64,000 bases of DNA, from positions 1-64,000 of the forward strand of contig NZ_JAKJSD010000018.1 of the NCBI RefSeq assembly GCF_029029505.1, in the 5' to 3' direction. This DNA comes from Ancylomarina sp. DW003. GTDB taxonomy: Bacteria > Bacteroidota > Bacteroidia > Bacteroidales > Marinifilaceae. The position numbers and the translations under genes were made by a program. Shown here piece after piece: positions 35,239-44,764 of this stretch. Position 1 is the first letter of the stretch, and each line of letters opens with the position of its first letter. The notes under the pieces are model-generated. The model saw only the letters and a program-made list of their open reading frames with translations. It had not been told where the DNA came from and ran no database searches.

Positions 35239-35270
35239 CAAAATTAGATTATTTTTTACAGAATGTCAAA
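35239..35270 (-). promoter_or_regulatory. Promoter of the MFS-to-esterase glucan operon
   Basis: On the minus strand: TTTG (-33, at 35270-35267), a 20-nt spacer, and TAATTTTG (-7, at 35246-35239). This is an excellent match to the Bacteroidota consensus. The predicted leader is ~245 nt. The rest of the 34989-35469 gap holds only the operator-like site and the LacI terminator. Confidence 0.7.
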
Positions 35271-35325
35271 AACGCCTAGGAATTAGAAATTCACAAAAGC
35301 CCATAAACATTGAACAAAAGTGCAT

Positions 35326-35345
35326 TTCAAACGGTTGCGAAGAAT
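35326..35345. promoter_or_regulatory. LacI-type operator-like site upstream of the glucan operon
   Basis: TCAAACGGTTGCG differs by one base from TCAAACGTTTGCG at 36661-36673 next to the lacI-family gene. It lies ~56 bp upstream of the -33 element, so activation or looping is more likely than simple blocking. Confidence 0.6.
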
Positions 35346-35410
35346 AACAAAAAAAAGTAAAAAAAGTTTTATACAGAATGAATCTGAAGATAAACTCGTT
35401 CTAGTGGAAT

Positions 35411-35448
35411 AAAAAAATCTCTATCAACAACAATAGTCAATAGAGATT
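35411..35448 (-). terminator. Terminator of the LacI regulator gene
   Basis: On the minus strand AATCTCTAT (35448-35440 side) pairs with ATAGAGATT and runs into seven T. Confidence 0.8.
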
Positions 35449-35469
35449 ATAGCATAAGTTTATTCCTTC

Positions 35470-36483
35470 CTATTTCGTAGAATCACGAACAACCAAAGAG
35501 GTTTTAACAACTCGGGTTACCGGTTCATAATCCATTCCTCCTTCCTCAATTCTTTCAAGAAGTAATTCTGTTGCTTTTAATCCTACTTCATGACCATGCT
35601 GCTCCAGTGTTGTCAATGCAGGATCAGTTACTCGAGAAACTAAACCATCAGTAAAACCAATAATCGAAATATCTTCAGGCACTCGCAGTCCTGCTTTTTT
35701 AACAACTGTTAAAGCTCCTGCGGCAGTTAACTCATTCACAGCAAATATGGCATCAGGACGTTCTGACAATGACAACAAGCCCGGCACTAATTCTTTTGCC
35801 TCATCAAAACTATCACATTTGATTACCAAGTCTTCGACAAAAGGTAATTTGTTCTTTACCAAAGCTTGCCTGTATCCTTTTTGTCTATTTTGCCCTAATA
35901 ACATATGCTGTGGCGCTGATAAATGAGCAATACGTTTACAGCCCGTATCTATAAGATGTTGCACTGCGGAAAAAGCTCCCGCAAAATCATCAACAATCAC
36001 ATTATCTGATGATAATTCATTACAAATACGATCAAAAAACACAATGGGTATCCCGTTACTTCTTAACTCTCTAAAATGATCAAAATCCTTTGTTTCTTTT
36101 GACATTGAAACCAAAACACCATCTACCCGGCTAGACAACAAGGCTTGTGCATTATCTAGTTCTCGTTTAAAAGATTCATTCGATTGAAAAATCATTACAT
36201 TATAACCAGCATCGTGAGCAATTTTCTCAATACCACTGATAACAGACGAAAAGAAATGGTGAACAATTTCGGGGATAATAACACCAATAACATTACTCTT
36301 ACTACTCCTTAAGCTTAAGGCAACTGCATTAGGCTTATAATTCCAAGCTTTTGCTAATGCATTTACCGCTTCCTTAGTTTTTACACTAATATCAGGATGA
36401 TCTTTTAAAGCTCTTGAAACTGTTGAAGCTGAAATACCTAATTCTTTTGCAATATCTTTAATCGTTACCTGCCCGCTTCTCAT
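35470..36483 (-). CDS. LacI-family regulator of the alpha-glucan locus
   Basis: A 337-residue regulator. N-terminal LacI helix-turn-helix VTIKDIAKELGISASTVSRALKDHPDIS (6-33) with hinge helix YKPNAVALSLRSSK (about 51-64), then a periplasmic-binding-protein-like effector domain (NVIGVIIPEIVHHFFSSVISGIEK...). It lies between the two divergent halves of the locus. Palindromic CAAACGTTTG in its own upstream region and relatives ahead of susC and the MFS operon are likely binding sites. The effector is probably maltose or a maltooligosaccharide (inference). This contrasts with the SusR control of Bacteroides. Confidence 0.9.
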   Translation of the reverse strand: MRSGQVTIKDIAKELGISASTVSRALKDHPDISVKTKEAVNALAKAWNYKPNAVALSLRSSKSNVIGVIIPEIVHHFFSSVISGIEKIAHDAGYNVMIFQSNESFKRELDNAQALLSSRVDGVLVSMSKETKDFDHFRELRSNGIPIVFFDRICNELSSDNVIVDDFAGAFSAVQHLIDTGCKRIAHLSAPQHMLLGQNRQKGYRQALVKNKLPFVEDLVIKCDSFDEAKELVPGLLSLSERPDAIFAVNELTAAGALTVVKKAGLRVPEDISIIGFTDGLVSRVTDPALTTLEQHGHEVGLKATELLLERIEEGGMDYEPVTRVVKTSLVVRDSTK

Positions 36484-36661
36484 ATATTTTGCTTATATTA
36501 CTACTACAACTAACATCATTTAAAACACTAAAGCTCTTATCAATACAATTATTTACAACTATTAAGCTTAAGACTGTGTAGTGTAAATATAGTAATAATT
36601 CAATAATTAATTCAGACCTAATCGGAATGCGTAATATCGACATATAGCAATATTTAAATAT

Positions 36662-36690
36662 CAAACGTTTGCGGTGACGTTTGCGACGAT
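36662..36690. promoter_or_regulatory. Composite LacI-type operator in the lacI/susC gap
   Basis: The perfect palindrome CAAACGTTTG (36662-36671) with the central CG typical of LacI operators, followed by a partial second copy GACGTTTGCG. The sequence TCAAACGTTTGCG recurs with one change at 35326-35345. Confidence 0.65.
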
Positions 36691-36899
36691 TTTAAACTCG
36701 TTAATTATTAATCAATTAATCGAACAATTTCACATTCTTTAACTTTAGGGCATAAAACAATTAAGGCTAACTTAAGATTTAGTTAACCATTAGCATACGT
36801 AAGGAAGATTCATAGTCGGAAACATTGAGATCAATAATTGTAAGCTAAAAACTAAATCGAAGATGATGGTTTATTATATGGATTTGGATTTATTAACGG

Positions 36900-36907
36900 A
36901 AACGTTT
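36900..36907. promoter_or_regulatory. LacI-type operator-like site upstream of susC
   Basis: AAACGTTT palindrome inside GGAAACGTTTTAAAA, ~70 bp before the susC ATG. The 36484-36974 gap holds no other gene, and I see no clean TAnnTTTG box for susC. Confidence 0.5.
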
Positions 36908-36974
36908 TAAAACTGATTTCATCTTTAATGCTATCATTTCATCTAACTTCTTATTTATCTTAAATTTTAAATTT

Positions 36975-39947
36975 ATGAAACTTAACATTAGTATGTTCAG
37001 AAAGCTGCTTCTCCTGTTAGTTTTGGTATGCTCAATTACCATTTCGCAAGCACAGGAAAAAACAGTTACTGGTACAGTTACCGATGCAAACGATGGCATG
37101 GGAATCCCTGGTGTTTCCATAGTTGTAAAAGGAACAACAGTAGGAACAAGTACTGATATCGATGGTAAATTTACTATCTCTGCGAGTTCCAGCTCTTCTT
37201 TAATTTTCTCATTCATTGGCTATAAAAGTCAAGAAATAGTAGTTGGTAATCAAACTCAAGTAAACGTTGTTTTAAGTGCTGACGTCGAAAACCTTTCCGA
37301 AGTAATGGTTATTGGTTATGGTCAAGTAAGAAAAGACGATGCAACCGGAGCTGTTTTCTCAGTAAAATCGGATGACTTTAATCAAGGGTCTACGAGTTCT
37401 CCTCAAGATTTAATTGTTGGTAAAGTTGCCGGTGTACAAATTATCAGTGATGGTGGTGCTCCTGGTTCTGGATCTACAATTCGTATTCGTGGAGGTTCTT
37501 CAATGTCTGCAAGTAACGATCCACTAATTGTAATTGACGGAATGCCATTGGATAACAAAACTATTGATGGTATGAGCAACATTTTAGGTTCATTAAATCC
37601 AAATGACATTGAAACATTTACCGTATTAAAAGATGCATCATCGACAGCAATTTACGGATCTCGTGCTTCCAATGGTGTCATTCTTATTACAACTAAAAAA
37701 GGTAAAGCTGGTCAGAAATTACAGATCACCTACGACAACAAATTTTCAATTGGTACAATCAAAGAAACTATAGATGTTTTAAATGCTGACGAATATAGAG
37801 CTTTAGTTAACGAGAGAGCTTTAACTAACTCATCAGTTAATCCTGCATTATTAGGTGAAGCATCAACTGACTGGCAAGATGAAATTTATAAAAATGCAAC
37901 TGGTCAGGAGCATAATATTGGTATTTCAGGTTCGTATAAGAACATTCCATTTAGAGTATCTGCTGGTTACACAGATCAAAATGGTATTTTGCAAACTTCT
38001 GAAATGCAAAGAACCACTGGAACCTTAAATTTAAACCCTAGCTTTTTAGATGATCATCTAAAAATAAACATGGGTCTTAAATATATGATGATTGAGAATC
38101 GATTTGCTGATAAAGGCGCAATAGGAAATGCTCTGCGTTATGATCCAACTCAATCTGTTTTCAATAAAACCGGAATTTATGGCGGTTATACAACTTGGTT
38201 AACAAGTGATGGTTCAAGAAACGTAAACGGAACGCGTAATCCTGTAGCACAACTACAACAAAAAGCTGATAAATCTGATGTATCAAGAATAATTGCAGAT
38301 TTTCAAACTGATTACAAATTCCACTTTCTTCCTGATTTAAAAGCAAGTGTGAAGTTAGGATATGATTATTCTGATAGTGAAGGTAAAGTTATCACAGACC
38401 CAGAAGCTGCATGGGTGAGAACTCCATCTTCAGAGGTAAGAAAAGATTATACTCAAGAAAAAAAGAATGAACTTATCGATTTTTATCTGACTTACAATAA
38501 AGACCTTCCATCATTAAATAGTAAACTAAATGTAATGGGTGGTTACGAGTGGCAACATTTTTGGTCTAAATCTTCAGAATTTATAGTTGACATAAATAAC
38601 GATCCTTTTAAAGATTCAAAAAATGAAACTGAAAACTATCTAGTTTCTTTCTTTGGTAGAGCTAATTATACCTTTATGGATAAGTATATTCTAACAGCTA
38701 CTGTTCGTAAAGATGGATCTTCAAGATTTCATGAAGACAACAGGTGGGGAACCTTCCCTTCAGCAGCTTTTGCCTGGAGAGTAAGTGAAGAAGCTTTCGT
38801 TAAGGATATTGAAACAATTAGTAGCCTTAAAGTTCGATTGGGATATGGTATTACAGGTCAACAAGAACTAAATAAAGGAGACTATCCTTATATGGGGCTT
38901 TACAGATTAAGTGACTCAAGAACCAGATACCAATTTGGCGATCAGTTTTATACTCTAATAAGACCTGATGGATACGATGAAGGCTTACAATGGGAAAAAA
39001 CAACAACCTATAATGCTGGTATCGATTTTGGATTATTAAATAACAGAATTAATGGTTCACTTGATATTTACAAACGTAAAACCGAAGATCTATTAAATAC
39101 AATTCCTGTTCCGGCCGGAACCAATTTTACTGACTTACTACTTACGAATGTTGGAGACCTTGAGAATAATGGTTTTGAATTTTCAATCAATGGTATCCTT
39201 ATGGATAAAGATGATTTGTATTGGGAAGTTGGCTTTAACCTTTCTTATAATAAGAATGAAATCACACGTTTAACAAATTATGACGACCCTAATTACAAAG
39301 GTATAGATGTAGGAGATATTAACGGTGTTGGAGTTGGAAATAAGATTCAAAAAAATGCAGTCGGTCATGCATTAAATACTTTTTACGTATACGAACAAGT
39401 ATATAACGCCAATGGCAAACCTATTGAAGGTTTATACGTAGACAGAAATAAAGATGGCAAGATAACGTCTGATGATAAATACTATGCAGAAGATCCTGCA
39501 CAGGATTATAATATGGGATTCTCATCTTATATCAAATATAAGGATTTCGATTTTGGATTTAATGGTCGAATTGGAATTGGAGGTCAAATGTATAACAATG
39601 TTATTGTAGGTGGTCGTTACCAAGAGATGACGGTAAATGAGTACTTAACAAACATGCCTTCTGAGATTAACAAATCAAAGTTCGAAACGGCACAGCAATA
39701 TTCTGATTATTTCCTTGAAGATGCGTCATTTTTGAAAATAGATAACATTACTCTTGGATATAACTTCACTAAATTATTGAAGCCTCTCCTAGGTTTTGAC
39801 ATGAACGCCAGAGCATTTGCAACTGTACAAAATGCATTTGTATTTACCGATTATAGTGGATTAGATCCTGAAGTTAATGGCGGTATTGACAATGATGTAT
39901 ATCCAAGACCCAGAACTTTCTTGTTTGGATTAAACGTGAAATTTTAA
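36975..39947 (+). CDS. susC: SusC-like TonB-dependent outer-membrane starch oligosaccharide transporter
   Basis: A 990-residue protein. Signal peptide to about residue 26 (SITISQAQ), a carboxypeptidase-regulatory-like domain (VTGTVTDANDGMGIPGVSIVVKGTTVGTSTDIDGKFTI, 31-68), TonB plug (PQDLIVGKVAGVQIISDGGAPGSGSTIRIRGGSSM... VLKDASSTAIYGSRASNGVILITTKKG), and a C-terminal beta barrel ending in aromatic-rich FLFGLNVKF. It imports maltooligosaccharides using TonB energy and pairs with the SusD lipoprotein encoded 7 bp downstream. Confidence 0.96.
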   Translation: MKLNISMFRKLLLLLVLVCSITISQAQEKTVTGTVTDANDGMGIPGVSIVVKGTTVGTSTDIDGKFTISASSSSSLIFSFIGYKSQEIVVGNQTQVNVVLSADVENLSEVMVIGYGQVRKDDATGAVFSVKSDDFNQGSTSSPQDLIVGKVAGVQIISDGGAPGSGSTIRIRGGSSMSASNDPLIVIDGMPLDNKTIDGMSNILGSLNPNDIETFTVLKDASSTAIYGSRASNGVILITTKKGKAGQKLQITYDNKFSIGTIKETIDVLNADEYRALVNERALTNSSVNPALLGEASTDWQDEIYKNATGQEHNIGISGSYKNIPFRVSAGYTDQNGILQTSEMQRTTGTLNLNPSFLDDHLKINMGLKYMMIENRFADKGAIGNALRYDPTQSVFNKTGIYGGYTTWLTSDGSRNVNGTRNPVAQLQQKADKSDVSRIIADFQTDYKFHFLPDLKASVKLGYDYSDSEGKVITDPEAAWVRTPSSEVRKDYTQEKKNELIDFYLTYNKDLPSLNSKLNVMGGYEWQHFWSKSSEFIVDINNDPFKDSKNETENYLVSFFGRANYTFMDKYILTATVRKDGSSRFHEDNRWGTFPSAAFAWRVSEEAFVKDIETISSLKVRLGYGITGQQELNKGDYPYMGLYRLSDSRTRYQFGDQFYTLIRPDGYDEGLQWEKTTTYNAGIDFGLLNNRINGSLDIYKRKTEDLLNTIPVPAGTNFTDLLLTNVGDLENNGFEFSINGILMDKDDLYWEVGFNLSYNKNEITRLTNYDDPNYKGIDVGDINGVGVGNKIQKNAVGHALNTFYVYEQVYNANGKPIEGLYVDRNKDGKITSDDKYYAEDPAQDYNMGFSSYIKYKDFDFGFNGRIGIGGQMYNNVIVGGRYQEMTVNEYLTNMPSEINKSKFETAQQYSDYFLEDASFLKIDNITLGYNFTKLLKPLLGFDMNARAFATVQNAFVFTDYSGLDPEVNGGIDNDVYPRPRTFLFGLNVKF

Positions 39948-39954
39948 TTGATAA

Positions 39955-41532
39955 ATGTTATTAGTTATGAATAAAAAATATTTTAGAACAAATTATATCA
40001 TGATAGCATTTGCATTATTGTTTGCATGTGTGTCGTGTGTTGATGATTTGGATACGCTACCTCTGGATGAGGATATAAAAACAGGCGATAATGTATTAAC
40101 TGATGCTGAGTCGTATAAACAACTTCTGGCAAAATGTTATGCTGGTCTGGTTTTAGGTGGACAAGAAGGTGTTGATGCAGAACCAGATATCAGTGGTATT
40201 AATGGTAGTTTCTCATCTTATTTAAGACTTTTATGGAATCATCAGGAACTTCCAACTGATGAAGCTATTTGTGCTTGGAATGATGGAAACTTAAGAGATT
40301 TACATGATCAGGATTGGGATAGTGCAAATGAGTTTGTTCAGGCGATGTATTATCGAATAGCACTTCAAATTACCTACTGTAATAACTTGATAAAACTAAC
40401 AGAAGGACAGTCTGAGTATAAAGCCTTTAGTGATGAAGCAAGAGTATTAAGAGCTCTAAGCTATTATCACATGTTAGATATGTTTGGACGCGGTCCATTT
40501 GTAACTGAAAAGGATGATATAGGTTCATTTTTCTTTCCAGAGATGGCTACACAGCAAGAGTTATTTAATTATATCGAATTGGAATTAACTACTATTGAGC
40601 CCGACTTAGCTGATCCTATGACAAACGAGTATGGTAGAGCTGAAAAAAGTTTAGCATGGGCCATTCTTGCTAAGATGTACTTAAATGCAGAAGTTTATAT
40701 TGGTACGCCAAAATATACCGAAGCCCTTACTTATTGCAATAAAATTATCGATGGTGGTTATTCAATTGAATCTGATTATGCCAATTTATTTTTAGCAGAT
40801 AATCACTTAAGAACTAACGAGATTATTTTCCCAATTAGTTCTGATGGTAATAGCTCTCAAACTTGGGGTGGAATGACATTTATTCTTCACTCAACAGTGG
40901 GTGGTGACATGCCTGCAAGCGAATCTGGAATTGATGGTGGATGGGGTGGAAACCGAACTACGAAGGCTTTTGTAGAACTGTTCCCTGATGTAACAGGAAC
41001 AGATAAACGAGGTATGTTCTACACAGAAGGTCAGAATCTTGAGATTGGAGATATATTCAACTTTAGAGATGGTTATGCTCTTCGTAAGTTTAAGAATATT
41101 ACCTCAACAGGAGCTGTTGGCTCTAGTTTATCATTCCCCGATACTGATTTCCCACTTTACAGATTGGGTGATTTCTACTTAATGTATGCTGAAGCTGTTC
41201 TTCGTGGTGGTACTGGTGGTAATATGACTACTGCAACAGGCTACATTAACGAACTAAGAGAAAGAGCATATGGTGATGCAACCGCTAATATTGTAGAAGC
41301 GGATTTGACTTTAGATTTTATTCTTGACGAAAGAGCTCGTGAGCTATACTGGGAATGTCATAGAAGAACTGACCTTATTAGATTTGGGAAACTAACTGAT
41401 GGCGATTATACATGGCCTTGGAAAGGTGCTGTTGCAGATGGAAAAACTACAGATGCAAAGTATAATGTATTCCCTATCCCATCGTCAGATATAAATGCGA
41501 ATCCAAATCTGTCGAATATCCCAGGTTACTAA
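39955..41532 (+). CDS. susD: SusD-like starch-binding outer-membrane lipoprotein
   Basis: A 525-residue lipoprotein. An ATG at 39967 (MNKKYFRTNYIMIAFALLFACVSC) is as good a start as 39955. The mature part has the RagB/SusD helical TPR scaffold (ARVLRALSYYHMLDMFGRGPFV, SLAWAILAKMYLNAEVYIG) and the conserved C-terminus LDFILDERARELYWECHRRTDLIRFGKL. It forms the lid over SusC and delivers glucan chains. Immediately downstream of susC and 20 bp ahead of the SusE-like gene. Confidence 0.95.
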   Translation: MLLVMNKKYFRTNYIMIAFALLFACVSCVDDLDTLPLDEDIKTGDNVLTDAESYKQLLAKCYAGLVLGGQEGVDAEPDISGINGSFSSYLRLLWNHQELPTDEAICAWNDGNLRDLHDQDWDSANEFVQAMYYRIALQITYCNNLIKLTEGQSEYKAFSDEARVLRALSYYHMLDMFGRGPFVTEKDDIGSFFFPEMATQQELFNYIELELTTIEPDLADPMTNEYGRAEKSLAWAILAKMYLNAEVYIGTPKYTEALTYCNKIIDGGYSIESDYANLFLADNHLRTNEIIFPISSDGNSSQTWGGMTFILHSTVGGDMPASESGIDGGWGGNRTTKAFVELFPDVTGTDKRGMFYTEGQNLEIGDIFNFRDGYALRKFKNITSTGAVGSSLSFPDTDFPLYRLGDFYLMYAEAVLRGGTGGNMTTATGYINELRERAYGDATANIVEADLTLDFILDERARELYWECHRRTDLIRFGKLTDGDYTWPWKGAVADGKTTDAKYNVFPIPSSDINANPNLSNIPGY

Positions 41533-41552
41533 TCGATCTAAAAAAATACGTT

Positions 41553-42638
41553 ATGAAGAATATAAAATATATACTCATATTGATTCTCGCAGTAAGCTTC
41601 TTTTCTTGCGACGATGATGATATAGTTAAATTAAATAGTTCAGAGTATTCTCCTGCAACTAATATAGTTGGCTTTGGTGAGACTTTGGCGATATCAAAAG
41701 CTACAAAAGCTGAGACTATTCAGATATCTTATACGCCTGCATCTTATGGGGTGGATATTGTTGTGACACATAAACTTCAATTTTCGACTTCATCTGATTT
41801 TGCAGATCCAACGACTTTTGATGTTGATGCATCCGATAATGCATTCACATTCACAGTCGGTGCTATTAATGAAGTTTTAACTGAAACATTGGCATTAACT
41901 GTAGATGAAGAAACAACTGTTTATGCTAGGGTTATGACTTCTTCTCTTGATGGAGTTGAAACATTATACTCAACGGTTACAGACTTTAAAACGACACCTT
42001 ACCTGGATATTCTATTTGCACCTAATACGCTATATCTATTTGGTGATGGTGTAGGACGTGTTGCACAGAACAATAAGCTTAAACTTAATAAAGTTCACAG
42101 TGAGCCTGATGATAATTGGATGATTGTTTGGATGGAAGCTGAAGGAACGTTTAAAATATGTTCTGATGTTAACTTCAAAGGTGTTATCGGAAAAATTGGA
42201 GATCCTGTTAATGGAGAGTACACACTAGGAACTGCTGCCGACAGAGGTGATGGTATACCTGTACCAGGCACAGCTGGATACTATACAGTTGGTGTCGATT
42301 TGGCTAATAACAAACTACTAATTGAACCTGCTAACGTTTATGTTTGTGGTGATGTAGTTGGTGCATGGCCAACAAGTTCTGTTGTCGAGGAGAATAAATT
42401 CGTGTTAGATGCTGAAAATAAAACAATGTCTTTAACTAAAGACAACTTTTCTGCTGCAGAATTAAGACTTCATGTAACCCATCCATATATTGGAGACTGG
42501 TGGCATGCTGAGTTCATTTTCCTTGATGGTAAAATTGAATACAGAGAAGCTGGTGAGGATCAGGAAAGATTTAGCATTGAAGGAGGCGAGAAAACTATAA
42601 TTCTTGACTTTATTAATCAAACGGGTAAAATTGAATAA
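41553..42638 (+). CDS. SusE-like starch-binding lipoprotein
   Basis: A 361-residue lipoprotein (lipobox FFSC, Cys19). N-terminal SusE immunoglobulin-like domain (about 40-150) and then starch-binding CBM-like modules (LYLFGDGVGRVAQNNKLKLNKV..., VYVCGDVVGAWPTSSVVEENKFVLD...GGEKTIILDFINQTGKIE). It binds alpha-glucan at the cell surface next to SusCD. One binding module fewer than the following gene. Confidence 0.88.
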   Translation: MKNIKYILILILAVSFFSCDDDDIVKLNSSEYSPATNIVGFGETLAISKATKAETIQISYTPASYGVDIVVTHKLQFSTSSDFADPTTFDVDASDNAFTFTVGAINEVLTETLALTVDEETTVYARVMTSSLDGVETLYSTVTDFKTTPYLDILFAPNTLYLFGDGVGRVAQNNKLKLNKVHSEPDDNWMIVWMEAEGTFKICSDVNFKGVIGKIGDPVNGEYTLGTAADRGDGIPVPGTAGYYTVGVDLANNKLLIEPANVYVCGDVVGAWPTSSVVEENKFVLDAENKTMSLTKDNFSAAELRLHVTHPYIGDWWHAEFIFLDGKIEYREAGEDQERFSIEGGEKTIILDFINQTGKIE

Positions 42639-42640
42639 AA

Positions 42641-44644
42641 ATGAAAAATATAAAATATCTATTTATATCGCTATTAGCTGTTCTTTTTATCGCTTGTGAA
42701 GACGATTTTGACACGCCAAATGTAACGGAGCCGGTTCAAGGAACTGCTCCTGTGCTCGAGGAAGTAACTGAAGAGATAGACTTGGTTCTTGAAAAGAAAA
42801 ATGAAAAAAATGCGATCGTAGAATTAAACTGGTCTGCTGCTACATATGCCGATCCTATTGGAGTTCGATACTATATACAAATCGACACAGTAGGTAATGA
42901 GTTTAAGGCGCCTTTAGAGTTTGATAGAGTGTCTGAGACAACAACTTTAATTACTGTTGGTGGTCTAAATACTTTGATTTCTAGCAGATATGCTCCTGCC
43001 AAAATGGTAGAGCTTGAAGGTAGAATTAGAGCTTTTGCTAACGAGGACCTTAATAGCTTGTACTCTGCTTCTTTTACAATGAAAGTAACGCCTTACCTTG
43101 ACGTACCTGTCCCTTCTGACCTATTTATGTTTGGAACAGCTACAGGTGCAGAGCAAGTAGATGGAGCTTTAAAGGCTTATGGTAAAGACAATGTCTTTAC
43201 AAAATACCTAAAGCTTACAAAGGATGGCTTATTTAAATTTTCTGACAAGCAAGCAGAAGATGGTTATGACTATAACTTCGCAAAATTTGCTACCCGATCT
43301 GAAAATGTTGAAGCTGCTGGTGATGAAGCAGGAAACTTCAAGTTTACAGGCGAAACTGGATGGTACGCTGTTACTGCTGACTTTGTAAACAGTAATCTAA
43401 CTATTGCAGCTTATGAAAGTTACGTTAGTGATTATCCAAACATTTACCTTGTTGGAGATTATAATGCGACTGATCCTGCGTGGAGCCCTGGAACATCACC
43501 AGAAATGACACGTAAATCAGAAGGTGTTTATTCAATTGAAGTAACTCTAAAAGATGGAGCTGCTTTTAAATTCATCAATCAACAAAATTCGGATGGCCTA
43601 GATTGGGCTGATGCAAGTTCTGATGGAAACTCTGGCATAGTAGCACCTAAAGGTAAGAACAATAACATCGCTTTTGATGGGGCTGATAAAACTTATATTG
43701 TCACATTGGATCTTAACAAAGGTATCTACAAAATCGAAGAGGCTGCTATTTACCTTGTAGGTGATGCAACCGAGGCAGGTTGGAATATCGATAACGCAAT
43801 TGAATTAAAATATCGTTCAGGTCATAACGCTTATATGGGATATATTCCATTAAAGAGTGGAAATCTTAAGTTTTTCCCTGTTAAAGGCAGTTGGGATAAT
43901 GGTATGGGTAGAATTACCGATACTGAAGACCCTAAAGGCGGCTTATTAGGTGGCGAAAACAAGGACATTCCTAGCACCAATACAACTTCTGATTTCAAAT
44001 TATACAGAGTTGCCGTATGGTTTGATGCAGATGCTGCTTCGTACAAATACTCTATTCTTGATGCTGAAATGACACTCGTTGGAGATGCAACTCCTGCAGA
44101 TTGGTCTATTGATAATGGGTTCAACATGGTATATGCTGGAGAAGGCAAATGGACAACATATGTGGACATGAATGCAACTGGTGGTTTCAAATTTTTCTAT
44201 GAGACCGGAAACTGGAATTCAGGCTATAAGGAAATTAGCGATGGTAATCTATCTCTTGAAGGTGGAGATCCAAATATTGCAACGCCTGGAGCTGGCTATT
44301 ATAAATTAACAATGGACACTTATAATATGACCTATACTAAAGATCTTATTGCTGATAAAAAGATGTTCTTAGTCGGTTCTCCTAATGGTTGGGATATCAA
44401 TGCTGGTATCGAAATGACTTGGGATGACACTAATAAAGAGTGGATTCTTATCACAGATCTTGCAGCTGACGATGCTTTTAAAGTATTTGCTGAATCAGGA
44501 AACTGGGACAGTGGATTTAAGTTCAAATACGAAATGCTTAACTTTGAAGGTGGAGATCCTAACTTATCAACTCCTGATGGTGCTGGAAATTATACAATCA
44601 AATTTAGCCTAGCTAAAAGAACTTTGACTTTTACAAAAAACTAA
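42641..44644 (+). CDS. SusF-like multi-module starch-binding lipoprotein
   Basis: A 667-residue lipoprotein (lipobox FIAC, Cys19), starting 2 bp after the SusE-like stop. An N-terminal Ig-like domain is followed by five consecutive CBM-like modules. The starts are DLFMFGTATG, NIYLVGDYNATDPAWSPG, AIYLVGDATEAGWNID, EMTLVGDATPADWSID and KMFLVGSPNGWDIN; the last three end in the pattern FKxFxExGNWxSG(Y/F)K. Bacteroides SusF has three such modules, so this one is expanded. It retains starch on the cell surface. Confidence 0.9.
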   Translation: MKNIKYLFISLLAVLFIACEDDFDTPNVTEPVQGTAPVLEEVTEEIDLVLEKKNEKNAIVELNWSAATYADPIGVRYYIQIDTVGNEFKAPLEFDRVSETTTLITVGGLNTLISSRYAPAKMVELEGRIRAFANEDLNSLYSASFTMKVTPYLDVPVPSDLFMFGTATGAEQVDGALKAYGKDNVFTKYLKLTKDGLFKFSDKQAEDGYDYNFAKFATRSENVEAAGDEAGNFKFTGETGWYAVTADFVNSNLTIAAYESYVSDYPNIYLVGDYNATDPAWSPGTSPEMTRKSEGVYSIEVTLKDGAAFKFINQQNSDGLDWADASSDGNSGIVAPKGKNNNIAFDGADKTYIVTLDLNKGIYKIEEAAIYLVGDATEAGWNIDNAIELKYRSGHNAYMGYIPLKSGNLKFFPVKGSWDNGMGRITDTEDPKGGLLGGENKDIPSTNTTSDFKLYRVAVWFDADAASYKYSILDAEMTLVGDATPADWSIDNGFNMVYAGEGKWTTYVDMNATGGFKFFYETGNWNSGYKEISDGNLSLEGGDPNIATPGAGYYKLTMDTYNMTYTKDLIADKKMFLVGSPNGWDINAGIEMTWDDTNKEWILITDLAADDAFKVFAESGNWDSGFKFKYEMLNFEGGDPNLSTPDGAGNYTIKFSLAKRTLTFTKN

Positions 44645-44660
44645 GAATCTATAAGTAAAG

Positions 44661-44693
44661 ATCACGGGAATTGAATTCCCGTGATTTTTTTTT
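44661..44693 (+). terminator. Terminator after the SusF-like gene
   Basis: ATCACGGGAATT pairs with AATTCCCGTGAT around one base, followed by nine T. Confidence 0.92.
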
Positions 44694-44764
44694 ACTAATA
44701 TTCCATAACTTACCAATAAGACATATAAGTTATCCGATTGACAATTAAGAATTAACTCTCATTT

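Noticed and set aside
36458-36664. 68-codon minus-strand ORF upstream of the LacI gene
   Set aside because: It overlaps the LacI start in another frame, crosses the operator region, and shows no family features.
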